From Erpobdella octoculata (Eukaryota; Annelida; Clitellata; Hirudinida; Erpobdellidae): DNA of 64,000 nt. The stretch covers positions 39,809,460 through 39,873,459 of the forward strand of contig OZ022239.1 of assembly GCA_963978895.1 (NCBI GenBank), in the 5' to 3' direction. Numbering within the stretch: the stretch's first letter is position 1; each line of letters begins with the position of its first letter. Below the pieces are notes generated by a model that had not been told where the DNA came from, ran no database searches, and was given only the letters and a program-made list of their open reading frames with translations. The position numbers and the translations under genes are program-made. Of the stretch, positions 31,596 to 53,177 are shown piece after piece.

Positions 31596-33283
31596 ATATA
31601 TACAGATTATGAATGAATTGATCTAACAAGCTAACAGTACTTATAACAATCTTGATGTAACTATGACGTAATTGGCTATAATGTTAAGAGTAGGTTGTGC
31701 ATCCAGTTGATAACCAAACGAGATGTTTGATCACCTTTATTTACCCCAGAGATGAACAAAACAAAAATAGAACGGTTTATTCTCTCATGTTTACTGGCAT
31801 TTCTTTTTTCTAAGCAATCCTCATCAATCCGAGGACAGCAGGAAGAACAAGTAATTATAATTTTTAAAATTAAAAACATGTTTCTATAAAATGGTCTACA
31901 ACAGAGAAAATTTCCTACCAAATTCATATCGTACAATATGTTATCCCGGCCAACAGTAAACGAAGGAGATTCATATTTGCTATGACGTTGAAAGTTTTCG
32001 TCGTCATTATAACCACGGACATCAGCGTACATCCGGACAAGTTAAATTTAATAAAAGCGTGTAGAAATACGTTGAATTTTTCCAATTCACGCGGAATTGT
32101 TATCTATTTCCTTCTTAATGCTTCCTACAAAAGTTTTTCTTTAACTCAAAATGCACGCAACAAAGGCTGATGCAACTCAACGGTGCTCTGATATGTATTA
32201 TTTTATTATATTATGAGCCTATGGCGACAGTCAGAGCATAAATCAATAATCGAATTAAATCGAGGGCGTACGCAGATGACAAGTTAGTTGGCAAGTGTTT
32301 TCCAAAAGCGAATAACATTTGAATAAAAAGTATTTAAGCTTAAGCTGCAACCGAAAAAGCTTTTGCAATATAATATTAAAAGTTATTCAACAACATTTTC
32401 CAATGATTTTGTTTAACTGGAAACGAAACGACATGCAAACGGACGACATCGAGATTTAAAAAATATTTATTTAAGTCTTTTAATAACCAATTATCTGAAA
32501 TTTGATATATGCGTATTTCGAATTTTGGATCTGAGTTGAATTAACAGCGTGTGGTGCTACATTAACTTGGTTGTTACTATTTACTTTCTTTAAAAAAATC
32601 TTTCTTAATATTTTCCTACACAAATTATTTGGCCGGTCATTAAATAATTTTACGAGAAATTGCCTCCATAATTTACAGATTATGTGGTAAATTATAAAAA
32701 ACAACATTTTCAAAACAATTATGGCTATTATCCGTTTTATTGGAAGTTAATATAATTTCGACGAATAATTTCGCTGTCGCCACAATTTGAACTCAACTGC
32801 GTCTCAGCTTTCTATTTTGAGACGAGAGAAGTTCGAAACATCGAAACATAAAAAATATTTTTAAGATGAAAAATAAAACAGATTTTTTTAGTTTTGAGAA
32901 AATTACGAAACCATGAAACGAAATTAAGATTAAAAACATGAAAACATTCAAGGATGTTTTGAATAAAAGCATGTTTATCAATGAAAAAGAGCAGTTACAC
33001 ATCTTATACTTAGAAAAAGCTAGTCGTTTACACACTATTTGAAGATATTGCTGAGAAGAGAGTCGTTTATAAAATACTGCGCCGAATGTGCGTTTGTTTA
33101 TTTATTTCTATTTCACGGAATTGTTTTCAATAATACAGATTTATTATTTATTTATAAAGCGCTGTTTGTTCATTTGGAATTCAAAACATGTCCTCTTTTA
33201 TAAATGCTTTTATTTAACTTCACTCGTCTCTCTGTTTGTTTGTTTGTCTGTGGTGATCAAATCTTAGAAACAAAAATTCACCC
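31596..33283. other. Intergenic
   Basis: AT-rich; scattered short frames (31676-32032 minus is the longest) without recognisable domains or convincing splice context. No supported gene. Confidence 0.4.
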
Positions 33284-33562
33284 ACTTTTCGACCACCTAG
33301 AGCACTAAAACTTTCAGGAAAGCTTTATTCTGGATGACAATACATGAATTGAATGTTTCCGACATGAATTATGCCTTAAGAATTTGAATTTTAACGTTAC
33401 AGATAAACGCAAATTCGACTACGTAGAGCTTTGAAACTTTCAGAATAGCTATATTCTCGATAAAAATATATGAATAAAGTGTTTTAGATAAAAACTAATC
33501 CACACATTGAGTTAAATTTGTGAATTTTGATTTCATATGAAAGAAATAAACAATATACAAGA
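33284..33562 (+). repeat. Dispersed repeat, copy 2
   Basis: Nearly identical to 27536-27824, same orientation, ending at aacaatatacaagat. Only a handful of substitutions are visible. Confidence 0.85.
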
Positions 33563-39313
<5,751 letters not shown>

Positions 39314-39374
39314 ACATATTTGGACATTACAATACATACATACACACGTTTGGACGTTTCACTTATATCTTGAG

Positions 39375-39645
39375 TAGGCGCTGATGGTATAGCGGCTGAT
39401 GGTATAGCGGGTGATGGTATAGCGGGTGATGGTATAACGGTAGCGGTAAGGCAAATAAAGCTGAGATTCGGTTGTCCGACTCCCGCCAGTGTCAGCAGTT
39501 TGCAAGGGTTGTGGGTAGTCGCTTATAAATGGCTGGCTCTGGTTGTTCTATGAAATGGTCTCACAGTGACTAAAGATTGATAAGTGATTCTTGGCCCAGA
39601 AGACTAGGACCATGTTAGACAAGTCAAACTTTTAATATATACATG
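39375..39645 (+). repeat. tRNA-derived SINE, copy B, preceded by a short tandem repeat
   Basis: 39379-39440 carries four copies of a 16-bp unit (gctgatggtatagcgg). The SINE follows: GCGGTAAGGC head, B-box-like GGTTGTCCGACTCC, then the body shared with copy A (gggttgtgggtagtcgcttat, aaatggctggctctggttgt, gataagtgattcttgg) and the end gttagacaagtcaaactttt. Confidence 0.75.
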
Positions 39646-39876
39646 CATACATACATACATTCAGTCATTTCACACGTATTTATATACATAATATTTTTCT
39701 CGGCTTCTCGGCCTGGCCCGTCTCGGTCCGTTTTTACTGGCCTAAAATCTCTATACCTGCCTGGCCCGATTTTTGAAAACTCTAAAATTCAGGGCAGTAC
39801 TCTATTATATACATGCACATTTGGATATTTCTTATGTATACTTGTATACATATATAATATATTCATTTAGACGTTT

Positions 39877-39878
<2 letters not shown>

Positions 39879-39930
<52 letters not shown>
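39879..39930. repeat. (TA)n array
   Basis: About 52 bp of pure TA. Confidence 0.9.
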
Positions 39931-39933
<3 letters not shown>

Positions 39934-40335
39934 TGTGTGTATACATTCAAGCATTTGGACACTCTTCATACAGTTTTGATGAAAAAACTATATAATAAAC
40001 TCTACTGTTAATTTAGCTTCTTAATATTCATTCCAATTTTTAATTTCAGCAGAAAGTAATTCTCAACAGTTACATTTTTTGTATAAAACTTTTTATTGTG
40101 TAAGCCAAGACCGGACGAGTCACTGCTTATTTCCATGAATTTTATTAGAGAAATGAGAATATTAAGCATAATAAATGCAGTGAACAGAGTCATTGTCTTG
40201 ATGTAATAAATAAATGGATTTCTTTATAAGTTGAAGAGGGCACTTGTTAGGCAGTCAGTTGCTGAGACACTTTTGAAACTAAATAGGCTCCTGTCCAAAT
40301 GTGATCTCTAGTCTACTATTATTACACTCTAGCAT

Positions 40336-40735
40336 AGCACAGTGTGGTGTAGTGTAGTGTAGTGCAGTGTAGTGTAGTGTAGTGTAGTGTAGTGTAGTTT
40401 AGTTTAGTGTAGTGTAGTGTAGTGTAGTGTAGCCTAGCGTTTCGTGGCGTAGTGTAGTGCGTTGTATTGTAGTGTAGTAGCGTAGCAGTGTAGAGTAGTG
40501 TAGTGAAGTGAAGTGAAGTGAAGTGTAGTGTAGTGTTATACTGTGCTGTGTTGTGTAGGACAGGGCATTTTAGTATTGCAAAAACATAGTTTAGTGTATA
40601 GTAGTTTGTTTGGTATGGTGTGGCGTAGAGTAATTGGGTTCAGTATTTTCTAGTGTAGTAAAATGCAGTATGGTGTGTGTAGTGCTGTATAGTGTGTTGT
40701 GTGGTGTAGTGTAGTAGTGTAGTGCAATGCAGTGA
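40336..40735. repeat. (TAGTG)n pentanucleotide minisatellite, degenerate, about 400 bp
   Basis: TAGTG/GTGTA units with growing divergence to the right. No coding frame. Confidence 0.85.
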
Positions 40736-40820
40736 AGAAGTATGGTTCCATGCAAATCTATGCTTGTTTTGAAATTCTCATGCAGTACTTTCACCTGAAT
40801 ATTATCTTACTTATATTACC

Positions 40821-40893
40821 ATCATCATCATCATCATCATCGTCGTCGTTGTCATCATCGTCGTCATCATCATCATCATCATTATTATTATTA

Positions 40894-40924
<31 letters not shown>

Positions 40925-40926
40925 CA
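40821..40926. repeat. (TCA)n/(TTA)n trinucleotide tract
   Basis: ATC, GTC and ATT triplets in blocks. Confidence 0.85.
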
Positions 40927-41984
40927 TACATACTATCACCAATAACGCCATTGTTGTTATTGCTGTCTGTGTCGTCGTCGTTATCATTAGTTGTAGAAAC
41001 CCATGGTTCAGTTCATCTCATTTTATGGCCTTATGGGTTCTGCTGCCTTTTCACTAATCACTATCATAACTGCTATCATAGCGCAAGGGGAGCAGGTGGT
41101 TAAATTAAGGAGGGAGCTGTAAAACATGTGCAAATCCATTTTTCTGAGAAATGTTAAGCAACACTTCTCTCTTTCTTTCTATTTCTCTAACTTCATTTTC
41201 TCTTTCTCTCCTATCTATCTTTTGATTATTCATGAATTTAACACTAGGCATTCAAATTAGGGCGTTTTAATAGTTTTTTTTTATTTATTAAAGTTTCCTT
41301 TGCAAACATTATTCTAAACATTTTAAACTAACTCGCGAGCACTTTCCAGGTTTATTTAAACAAATTACTTTAACGTCTTGACACGTAAAAAACTAATTGA
41401 AAATTAAGCCAAATCACTTAAAATTCTAACGGTTTTCTTACGCTCAAGAAACTTCCCAGGTTAATTACACCGGTGATTAGGGAGTAACCAGAATTACAAA
41501 AAGATTTAAGAAAAGATTCATAACTTCGAGTGAAATACTCACATGTTTCTAATCTCTCCTCGAATAAGCAGCGAATGAAATCCATTATTTTTTTTGCATT
41601 GAACTAGATTTTATTTGAAATCTATAACAGTTGATCTTTATCTCTAATACCAAATCTAACCAGCATCTGGGTCAGCACAGATTTATTCATCAAAATAATG
41701 GCCCGTAACAATACTCTTCCAGTTGTAGTGTTGCCATTTCGAATTAGCATCTGGTTCATTCGCTAAACAATCCACACATCATTACTACTACTACTACTAC
41801 CTACTGACTATTTTCTACTCCGCTACGCAGAATGTAGCTGGCTGAACTTTTCATTATTAACATTTAGATTTCATTTTAAAGTAGAGTAAAACCTTCTGCG
41901 AGGGAAGATATCAAAACCAAGAAATTGTTCTCCGTAACTCTTGATGACAATTTACTATCGTCATGTTCACGAATCATATTTTGG
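40927..41984. other. Intergenic
   Basis: No supported gene. CACTACTACTACTAC-type short repeats near 41781. Confidence 0.4.
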
Positions 41985-42085
41985 CGACGGTCGGTGGCCC
42001 AGTGTAAGAGCGCTGGCATTTAGGCTAAGCGGTGTTGCCGTATACTAGCGGGTTCGATTTCTTCTAGAGTCATATAATCAATAAA
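41985..42085 (+). repeat. tRNA-related SINE head, different from copies A-C
   Basis: GTGGCCCAGTGTAAGAGCGC fits a pol III A box, and GGGTTCGATTTCT, about 60 bp later, fits a B box. There is no acceptor-stem pairing, so it is a tRNA-derived element rather than a functional tRNA. Confidence 0.45.
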
Positions 42086-43429
42086 AGTACAAGTAACCTC
42101 AATTCATCAGCTGACCTGATAAACAAATGACCACGCGAACTTTTTTCTTGTCTCGGGTTTACGTTAATATAACAACTTCTACCATTCATCGCTGTTCTAA
42201 ATAATGTAAGAAGTTCAATTCATAAATCAACTAACTGCTCTACAAATTTTACTTTTAAGAAACTCAGGGGATTTCCAGCTGCACGAGAGTTATTGACTTG
42301 TTTAAGTGGACTTACTCACCGATGTACCATTATAATAATGTTGATAATGATATTAACAATAGTTTTTATAATCTAAAGAACAAACTTTTCAAATTTGCAA
42401 AGTAAATGGATTCCTGTTTTTTATGATTAGTTGAGATAATTAAAAATAATCAAATAAATTTATGGTAAGTAATAGTAAATATGCTGGATTTTTTTCAAGA
42501 ATGGCGAGGGTTCGAACTAGAGAGGAACACTGAAAATTTGTGCTAGTCCACATCACACTGCCGCAGGGCTGTTCTCTTATATCAATCTCGCCTCCCCCGT
42601 AAAAGTACAAGAAAATTAAAAAATTAGAGTGATTTTACTTATTCTGAGTCTGATTTCACAAAACAGTCTTTAATAATCTTGATAATATTCTTGTTAGCCT
42701 ACCTGCATGAACAAAAACGCAGATATTATGTCGAAAATGGTATAGACAATTATCCAGAACCACTAATCCCCCACTAGTCAAATAGCTATATTCTAAGTAA
42801 TATTTATTTCAGCTTGTTTTAGTTAATAAATTCATGATTAGTTGTAAGGAGTGCTGGGACTATTGTGTGAGTGGTTTTCCAAAAAGCGTTAGTGTGGTTC
42901 TTTGCTGATAAATAACTAATAACTATTGCTTGATCGGCCTACTTCTATTTTTAGAAAATTGTTCTTAAAGCTCAACTTTTTCTCCGAGATTGGCTGACTT
43001 TTTCTTTATTTTCAGAACATTTTAAAGTTACTCCAGTTTCTATTCAGCAATGACCGATGCCGATAACTCAAGGGGGGGGGGGGGGGGTAATGAGAGTTGT
43101 TTTCAAAACGCGTGTGTGGAAGGTTTTTTTTTTTAGTGTCTCGAATCGCAAAAATGACTGCTTGATATCATTGATATGCACTCTATAGTTGCACAGTTAA
43201 ATCACAAATAGCAATGATTACTACAAATTTTATTAGAAATAAGGTTACCATAATTTTAGGATTTTTAAATAATTTTAAAGCTTAAAGCTCCCCCCCGACA
43301 CTAAAAAGCTTTGTCATTTACAAGACACAGGTTATACAGTTTTAAGCAGTTATTAAAAATCAAAGCTTAGCTTAAGAGGTGACACACTGTCATTAATTCA
43401 TATGATATATTCATTAAATAGGTCATTAC
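42086..43429. other. Intergenic
   Basis: No supported gene. A G run lies at 43072-43087. Confidence 0.4.
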
Positions 43430-43683
43430 ATACATACATACACATACATACATACATACATACATACATACATACATACATACATACATACATACATACA
43501 TACATACATACATTTTTTTTTTATGATAGTTTATAGTCCTTTACACCAGGTGTTTTAAGACTCTAATGGCTGTATGTAGGAAGCACTTAAGTACTTCCTG
43601 TCGTGGATCAGAATTTGATCTTTTTAACTTTTCCCTCCTCCTTTCTCCAGGCTTGGGACTGGCTCGCAATTAGCGAGGCGGAG

Positions 43684-43714
<31 letters not shown>

Positions 43715-43824
43715 CATACATACATACATACATACATACATACATACATACATACATACATACATACATACATACATACATACATACATACATACATACA
43801 TACATACATACGTACATACGTACA
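43430..43824. repeat. Two (CATA)n arrays separated by about 170 bp
   Basis: Arrays at 43430-43512 and 43686-43824. The spacer ends agcgaggcggagtta just before the second array. Confidence 0.9.
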
Positions 43825-44302
43825 TTCTGTATGCCGTTATTCAACCAAAACAAAACCTGTGTTTTTTTCCAATTATTATCATCCAAATTATTTGATATTC
43901 CACTTAAAAATGTCTCAAATGAAATGATGCGGCAGCTGGCTATTATAATAAATCAGTTAGTTTCTCCCACCAGACAAGAAACTGAACTAAATCTTTTTGC
44001 ATTCAATAACTGGTCGACCTTATACGAGATGGTATCAGATTTCAAGTTATTGAATGAGCACATCGTTGCAATAAAACATTGTTATATCGTGTACAGTCAT
44101 TACATTTCCTCGCCTGTCATTTTCTTTTCATGCCTTCCATTATCTTCACAAAATCCATCAAAAGATGATCTATAATAGACTAGCCATATGTTAAATTAAA
44201 GTTTGCAAACTCTTAAGGGGAAGTTAATATTGTTCACTGTACAAATCTTTCGGAATTACTTATGACTAACGTTTTCTTAATTGTGTCAAAAACTTATTCC
44301 AG
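43825..44302 (+). other. Open frame of uncertain status upstream of the Ser/Pro-rich gene
   Basis: The frame 43860-44175 reads, for example, KLFDIPLKNVSNEMMRQLAI and ETELNLFAFNNWSTLYEMVS, and looks less biased than random. There is no splice acceptor between the array and the frame, so it cannot be placed as an exon with confidence. Confidence 0.25.
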
Positions 44303-44543
44303 ACTTAAGAAGAAGTCAGAGCTCGAATGCCGGAAATGAGGACTTAAACAGTAAGCGGTTGTGGATCAACGCACGCAATTTCAACAACAAATCATGGTTA
44401 TTAAATGCAAACTTGAATGTACTTCCATTAATTTCTGACCTAAATCCTTTCTTACTTGATCATGATCATTCGTTTGTTTGTATTCCAGTGAAGGCATTCT
44501 ATCCAACAAGTCCTCAAAGGCGACCAGCAACAATCCGACCGAG
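44303..44543 (+). other. Tentative upstream exons of the Ser/Pro-rich gene, with an in-frame 138-bp intron or retained segment
   Basis: Exon 44303-44350 (after ttattccag; LRRSQSSNAGNEDLN) ends at gtaagc. Exon 44489-44543 (after tgtattccag; KAFYPTSPQRRPATIRP) ends at gtgaat in phase 2. The 138 bp between them is a multiple of three with no stop, so it may be spliced or retained. Joining to the next exon in phase 2 requires an acceptor at 44655 rather than the better one at 44638, which leaves this link unsettled. Confidence 0.35.
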
Positions 44544-44638
44544 GTGAATTAAATTTATTTTCAAATGTAGTTTCCATCATCTCAGGGCCACTAGAGACAA
44601 ATTTCATTAACATAATTTAATTAACATAATTTATACAG

Positions 44639-48037
<3,399 letters not shown>

Positions 48038-49140
48038 AATCCCATTCAAAGACCTCCGCCACCACGGATACTTAACATTCTAATTACAATTGGTCAAGGA
48101 CAAGATGGCGGCCAACGCGCAGTACAACCGATTTCATATGGACGCAAGAAGAATTTAAAGACAGTTCGCATTGTGGTTTAACGATATAGCAGCTTCAGCA
48201 GCTTCAGCAGCGGCAACAGCAGCAGAGGAACGTCCGTCGACCACCGACCATGTCTCTTTGTGACAAATCAATCGGCTGTTCTTAACCGATCATCATCGAA
48301 TAAGGGAATATTTCTTCGAGAACACAAAGCTCTTCTTTATTCATTAGTCATGGCCGATATATATCTGTATATTGTTTTTGTTTGATTTTCTTTTTCCTTT
48401 TTCTTCAAATCTCCGCATTGACTTGCACATATTATTAACAATTAACACACATAAACAAACTCGCCGTCAAAGGGTAGATGATGCCGAACAGACTGCAAGC
48501 AAGCAAGCAACACAAACAAGCAACGAGTCTATTTCAGAATTTTTACAATCCGCTAATGAAATTATAATACAAATATAATGGGTATGGTAATTATATTATT
48601 CTAATATCGTTTGACTGTTGCTGTTGTTTGCCTTCTTAACATTTTAATTATTATTATAATTATCAATAATATTTTTATTATAATTAATTTTTATTATTAT
48701 TAGAGAGACGACGACCATCTACCTCGTATTATATCACTCTCGTGTGCTTTCTCGACCACTACTTTAAACTTGTACAACTCGTGCACTCTAGTAGTACTTC
48801 TTAACCTTGCTCTATGAATCGAATCACACACACACGCACACTAACACATACATTAATGCACACACTAACACACTTACTTATACACACACACTAACACACA
48901 CACACTAATGCACACACATTAACACACACACATTTACTTATACACATACACACACACTCACACACACACATACATACACACACACACACGGTCGCGTGGC
49001 ATTGGTTTTAAACTTCTGTTTAGAGCATTGATGATGATAATGATGACGACGATAATGATGATGATGATGATGTTATTGTTATTTATTTATTAGATTTTAA
49101 CTTATTGTCAAGCACGTTGCTTATAATTGCATAAAAAAAC
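48038..49140 (+). other. Probable 3' UTR and downstream region of the Ser/Pro-rich gene
   Basis: CAG-rich stretch at 48188-48226, CA-rich tract at 48819-48990, and GAT repeats at 49029-49074. No gene seen. Confidence 0.4.
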
Positions 49141-49379
49141 TTGCAAACATGAATTGTTGGTTATTTTTATTTCTTCGTATTTTTAAAATTATATTATTTT
49201 GGTCGTTCCGGGAACAGGTCATCGGACCAGTCAGATGTTACGCTACACTTCTTTCGTGATCCCTCCCCTCCTTACCCCTCCCTGCCGCTTCCTCCCCTTT
49301 TTGTTTCTGTCTTTCGAGTGCGCCTTCTGTTCTACAGAATAAAACAATTGACTCTTTACTCTCGAGTGACAAGGTCAAC

Positions 49380-49516
49380 ATGAAACGGCGCGCCAAGACA
49401 AGTCCAAGTGTTGACAAGTGCTCGGCAGCAGAGCAGCGCGAAGAAGTATTTTGTAAGTTCGAAAGAAGTGAGATTTCTCGGATGATTTTCATGCGAAATA
49501 GCTTTCGGATGGGATA
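49380..49516 (+). CDS. Candidate first exon or small ORF, unrecognised
   Basis: An ATG at 49380 opens MKRRAKTSPSVDKCSAAEQR and continues EEVF to a strong donor (gtaagt, 49459) in phase 1. If unspliced, the frame ends after 45 codons. The local base composition is more GC-rich than its surroundings. No later exon could be matched, so it may be spurious. Confidence 0.25.
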
Positions 49517-50339
49517 AATAAACATCAATATACTTATTAAACTGTTCGAATGTAGCATCCTGGTGAACGACCTAACCTCTTTGTTGAAGTGGCTTACCAA
49601 TGCTTTGAGCTTCATGAATGAGTGTTGATTATATGATGGCAAGTCAAGTATATCAGTGGACAGTAATTACAGCGGTCGGATATAAATAGAAGTTATTTAT
49701 ATTTGAAAGAATTGGGTATTTGAGAGTTTGTTTGCTTACTCGCGTGTTCGAGTGATGTTCAGGTTAGATTCACTTACCTGTGCAGTGGTTTATAGAAAAC
49801 AATCTGTCCATTCTTGATTCTTTTTTTTTTGAGTTTTAATAGGTCTATTGTTCATGTGGCTCGGTGCATTCAAAAAGAACTTTCGTTGAAAGAGAGCTGA
49901 CAGTGTGATATTATGGAAGATATTCTCCCAGAGAATCCTCATTTCATTTTCGGGAAAACTGCTTCGCGATACAACTCTTCAAATATTTTTTTTAGAAGTT
50001 AGCAGATTTGTTGTTAGCAGAAATTTTTCTATGAAATTTCCTATGCATGCATTTATGAGTCATTCAAGTTTAGTATTAAAAAGAAAAGCAAACGCCACGC
50101 AGCCTAAAATTGCCCCAAATAACAAGCACTATTGACCAAAAGCGATATAAGTGATTTTGCCGGTTTCGAGTAATTTTGAGTCGTTGACGTTATTGTTCTT
50201 TAAAACACAATTGCAAAGAAAGTGAGTAATTTTAAGATACATATTTTTGTTGTGTTTTTATCCAGTAACACAGTACGTGTTTTCTTTCTCGCATCAGTAA
50301 CATATTAATCAGCCTACAGTTAAAATACTAGGACCAATA
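49517..50339. other. Intergenic
   Basis: Nothing recognisable. The open frame 49905-50135 on + is short and unsupported. Confidence 0.35.
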
Positions 50340-50344
50340 CGATT

Positions 50345-51103
50345 GGGGCATGTTGAACCATTTTGTTAGGGGCACGTTGAACCAACAATATTTTATCATG
50401 GTGATGATTTGACTTGTTATAATTGTTAGATATTTTATTAGATAATTTTAATAGAAATTTTTGTCAATTATTAGATATTTTTATCAGTTATTAGATTTTT
50501 GTATTAGCTGTTTTGTCTGGGTTTTTCTCAGGGTCATTGCGTGTTCTCACAATAACCCAATAACCATTCTAAAACACACAAGTTGTTACAATAATTACGT
50601 AAGCAGCTTTAATGATTTAATCCATAGCGTTTCGTAACACAAGAACTTATTATTAGTAATATTAATTATAATAATTACGCAACTTTTGTCATAAATTAGA
50701 TGAACTTAAAAACCTCAAATACAACAAAACCAAAAAATTGCGAAATCCGAATTTTATTGGAGATATAAAGTAAAATAGAAGATTGAAGATAAATCAATTT
50801 GACTTTTGAAAATTTGTATACATTTGAAAATGTTTCATTAGAACAATAACTGCTTAGCAACAGCAGTTATAAAATATTGGTTCAACGTGCCCCGTTAACG
50901 GGGTAAGTTGAACCACATGACGGGCTTGCTAATAATTTCTTCTATGGTCAAGGAAAAATCTTAAAATTAAAAATAATTTTTGGTATACGTAATAAACATA
51001 TTTGTTTATAATAATAACCTATTTCAAGATGTTTTACTGCAATAATAAATGTGTACTGAGTAAAGTTATAAAAATTGGTTCAACATGCCCCGGTCTCCCC
51101 TAC
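50345..51103. mobile_element. Non-autonomous terminal-inverted-repeat element with GGGGCATGTTGAACCA motifs
   Basis: Left arms: ggggcatgttgaacca at about 50347 and ggggcacgttgaacca at about 50371. Right arms: ggttcaacgtgcccc at about 50880 and ggttcaacatgcccc near 51076. The right edge reads cggtctcccctac. The left edge lacks the matching gtaggggagaccg, so it is degraded there. No transposase inside. Confidence 0.55.
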
Positions 51104-51164
51104 TTTACGCAAATAATCTTGCTTAGCAACTTTTGAAAAGTCCCCCTCGTTATTTCTGCAGTTT

Positions 51165-52470
51165 CACACTTCATATGTTTCCACAAAGACTTTTTTGAGT
51201 TTTATGAGATTGGAAGATGTAATTCTTTCGATTACAACACTTTTTTTTAGCAACTTTAGGAAAAGAAAAAAAAATTGAATTTTTCATATTTTTGAAATTC
51301 TCAAAATACCATTTTCTCACATTTTAAATCATTCCACATTGAATTTATTGAGTTTTATGCGCTTGAAGGATCTAATTCTATTGAACAACTCTGGAAACAT
51401 CAAAAAATCTGAAAATTTTGTGGTTCCGCACAATCTTTCAGTTTTTGAATTTCCTAAAACACGAATTTCTCACACTTTAAATGATTCCAAATCGACGTTA
51501 TTCAATTTTATGAGCTGGCAAGATCTAGTTCTATCAATTACATCACTTTTTGAGCAATTTTAAAAACATCAGAAAATCTAAGTCATTTGTGATACCGGTA
51601 TCGCAAAATTTTTCAGTTTTTGAAAATATTAAAATTGATTTTTTCAAACTTCAAATGATTCCACAAAGACCTTTTTGAGTTTTATGTGATTGAAAAATGC
51701 AATATTCTTGATTACCTACATCATTTCTTTAGCAACTCTGGAAACATAAAAAAATTGAAAATTTTGTGATACCGGTATCGCGTAATTTTTGAGTTTTTTG
51801 AAATTCTAAGAATACGATTTTCTCATATTTTAAATGATTCCACATCGACATTTTTGAGTTTTAAATGATTGCAAGATATAATTTTCTCGATTACATCACT
51901 TTTTCCGAAACTTTAGAACCATCAAAAAATCTAAATCATTTGTGATACCGGTATCGCAAAATTTTTAATTTTTTTAATTTCCTAAAACGCGAATTTTTCA
52001 CACTATAAAATGACTCCACATTGACGTTATTGAGTTTTATGCGCTTGCAAGATCTAGTTCTATTGATTACATCACTTTTTGAGCAACTCTGGAAACATCA
52101 ACAAATTTGAAAATTTTATGATACCGGTATCGCGGAATTTTTCAGTTTTTTGAATTTACTAAAATACGAATTACTCACACTTTAAATGATTCCACATTGA
52201 CGTTATTGAGTTTCATGAGCTTGAAGATGTAATTTTCTCGATTACATCACTTTTTCAGGAACTTTAGAAAAATCAAAAAATCTAAATCAATTTGATTTAG
52301 AATAATTTAGATTAGACCGGTATCGTGAAATATTTCAGATTTCGAAAAGTTTTAAAATTGATTTTATCACACTTCAAATAATTCCACAAAGACTTTTTTG
52401 AGTTTTATGAGATTGGAAGATGTAATTTTTTCGATTACATTACTTTTTTAGCAACTTTGAAAACATCAAG
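51165..52470. repeat. Satellite-like tandem array, about eight units of 150-190 bp
   Basis: Each unit holds a(t)tccaca(ttg/aag)ac, then ttattgagttttatg, aga(t)ctaattct, attacatcactttt, ggaaacatcaaaaaat. Units start near 51180, 51331, 51484, 51659, 51836, 52012, 52189 and 52381. Four units carry the 12-bp palindrome GATACCGGTATC. Confidence 0.85.
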
Positions 52471-52479
52471 GTCATTTCG

Positions 52480-53120
52480 GGTCAAGGTCGGCGACACATC
52501 ATCTTTCTCAATTTCTATGTCATGCGGCGTCCCTCTGGGATCTGTTTTAGGTCAAATCCTTTTCTCTTTGTATATTTCTGAACTTAATAACAGGATATCC
52601 ATTCATGGGCCTCAATTTTATCGCAGATGACACCCAAGTTTACGGTCACTGCGAAGCCAATCGTGCTGCTGAGCTCACGTCTCTAGTGTCGACCTGCGTA
52701 GACGACGTCGATCGGTGGATGAAGTCGAGTCGCCTTCAAGTAAATCCTAAAAAGTCAGAAATCATATGGTTCACAACCCGACGGCGCAGCCATCAGTGCC
52801 CAACTGCTCCAGTCAGATTTGGAAATGATTGGACTACGCCAACGTCTGCAGTCTGTAATCTCGGAGTTTTCCTAGACTCTGATTTGACCATGAATACTCA
52901 CATTGGTTACGTAACACGTCTGTGTTTCATGATGCTGCGGCAAATTACGGCCGTTGCAGCATCCCTTCCAGTGTCTGGTCTCAAGACACTTGCTACTTCT
53001 CTCGTCCTCTCAAGGCTCGACTACTGCAACTCAGCTCTAGTCGGCCTTCCCAATTCCTCAACTCAACGTTTTCAGTCTGTCGTCAACGCAGCTGCCAGGC
53101 TTGTGACGAGGCTTTGTTTT
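52480..53120 (+). pseudogene. Non-LTR retrotransposon reverse transcriptase fragment (jockey/CR1-like)
   Basis: The first part reads SMSCGVPLGSVLGQILFSLY, the RT block that normally reads GVPQGSVLGP. After a frameshift near 52605 the frame reads FIADDTQVYG (catalytic box, Ile in place of Tyr), then CVDDVDRWMKSSRLQVNPKK, LGVFLDSDLTMNTHI, LSRLDYCNSALVGLP and VVNAAARLV. It is truncated at both ends and frameshifted, so it is dead. The left side abuts the satellite array. Confidence 0.85.
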
Positions 53121-53127
53121 ACTAAAT

Positions 53128-53174
53128 TCACTTCCCGACCATCATTAGTTCAACTAATGATGGTCGGGAAGTGA
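53128..53174. repeat. Perfect 23-bp inverted repeat with 1-base spacer
   Basis: The arms are TCACTTCCCGACCATCATTA plus GTT (53128-53150) and its exact reverse complement (53152-53174), around a single C. It sits at the 3' break of the LINE fragment. Confidence 0.9.
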
Positions 53175-53177
53175 GTT

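Noticed and set aside
41985..42085. Functional tRNA gene
   Set aside because: A and B boxes are present but there is no acceptor-stem pairing, so it is listed as a SINE head.
49238..49642. 134-aa minus-strand frame
   Set aside because: No recognisable domain, and it overlaps a more plausible plus-strand ATG with a donor site.
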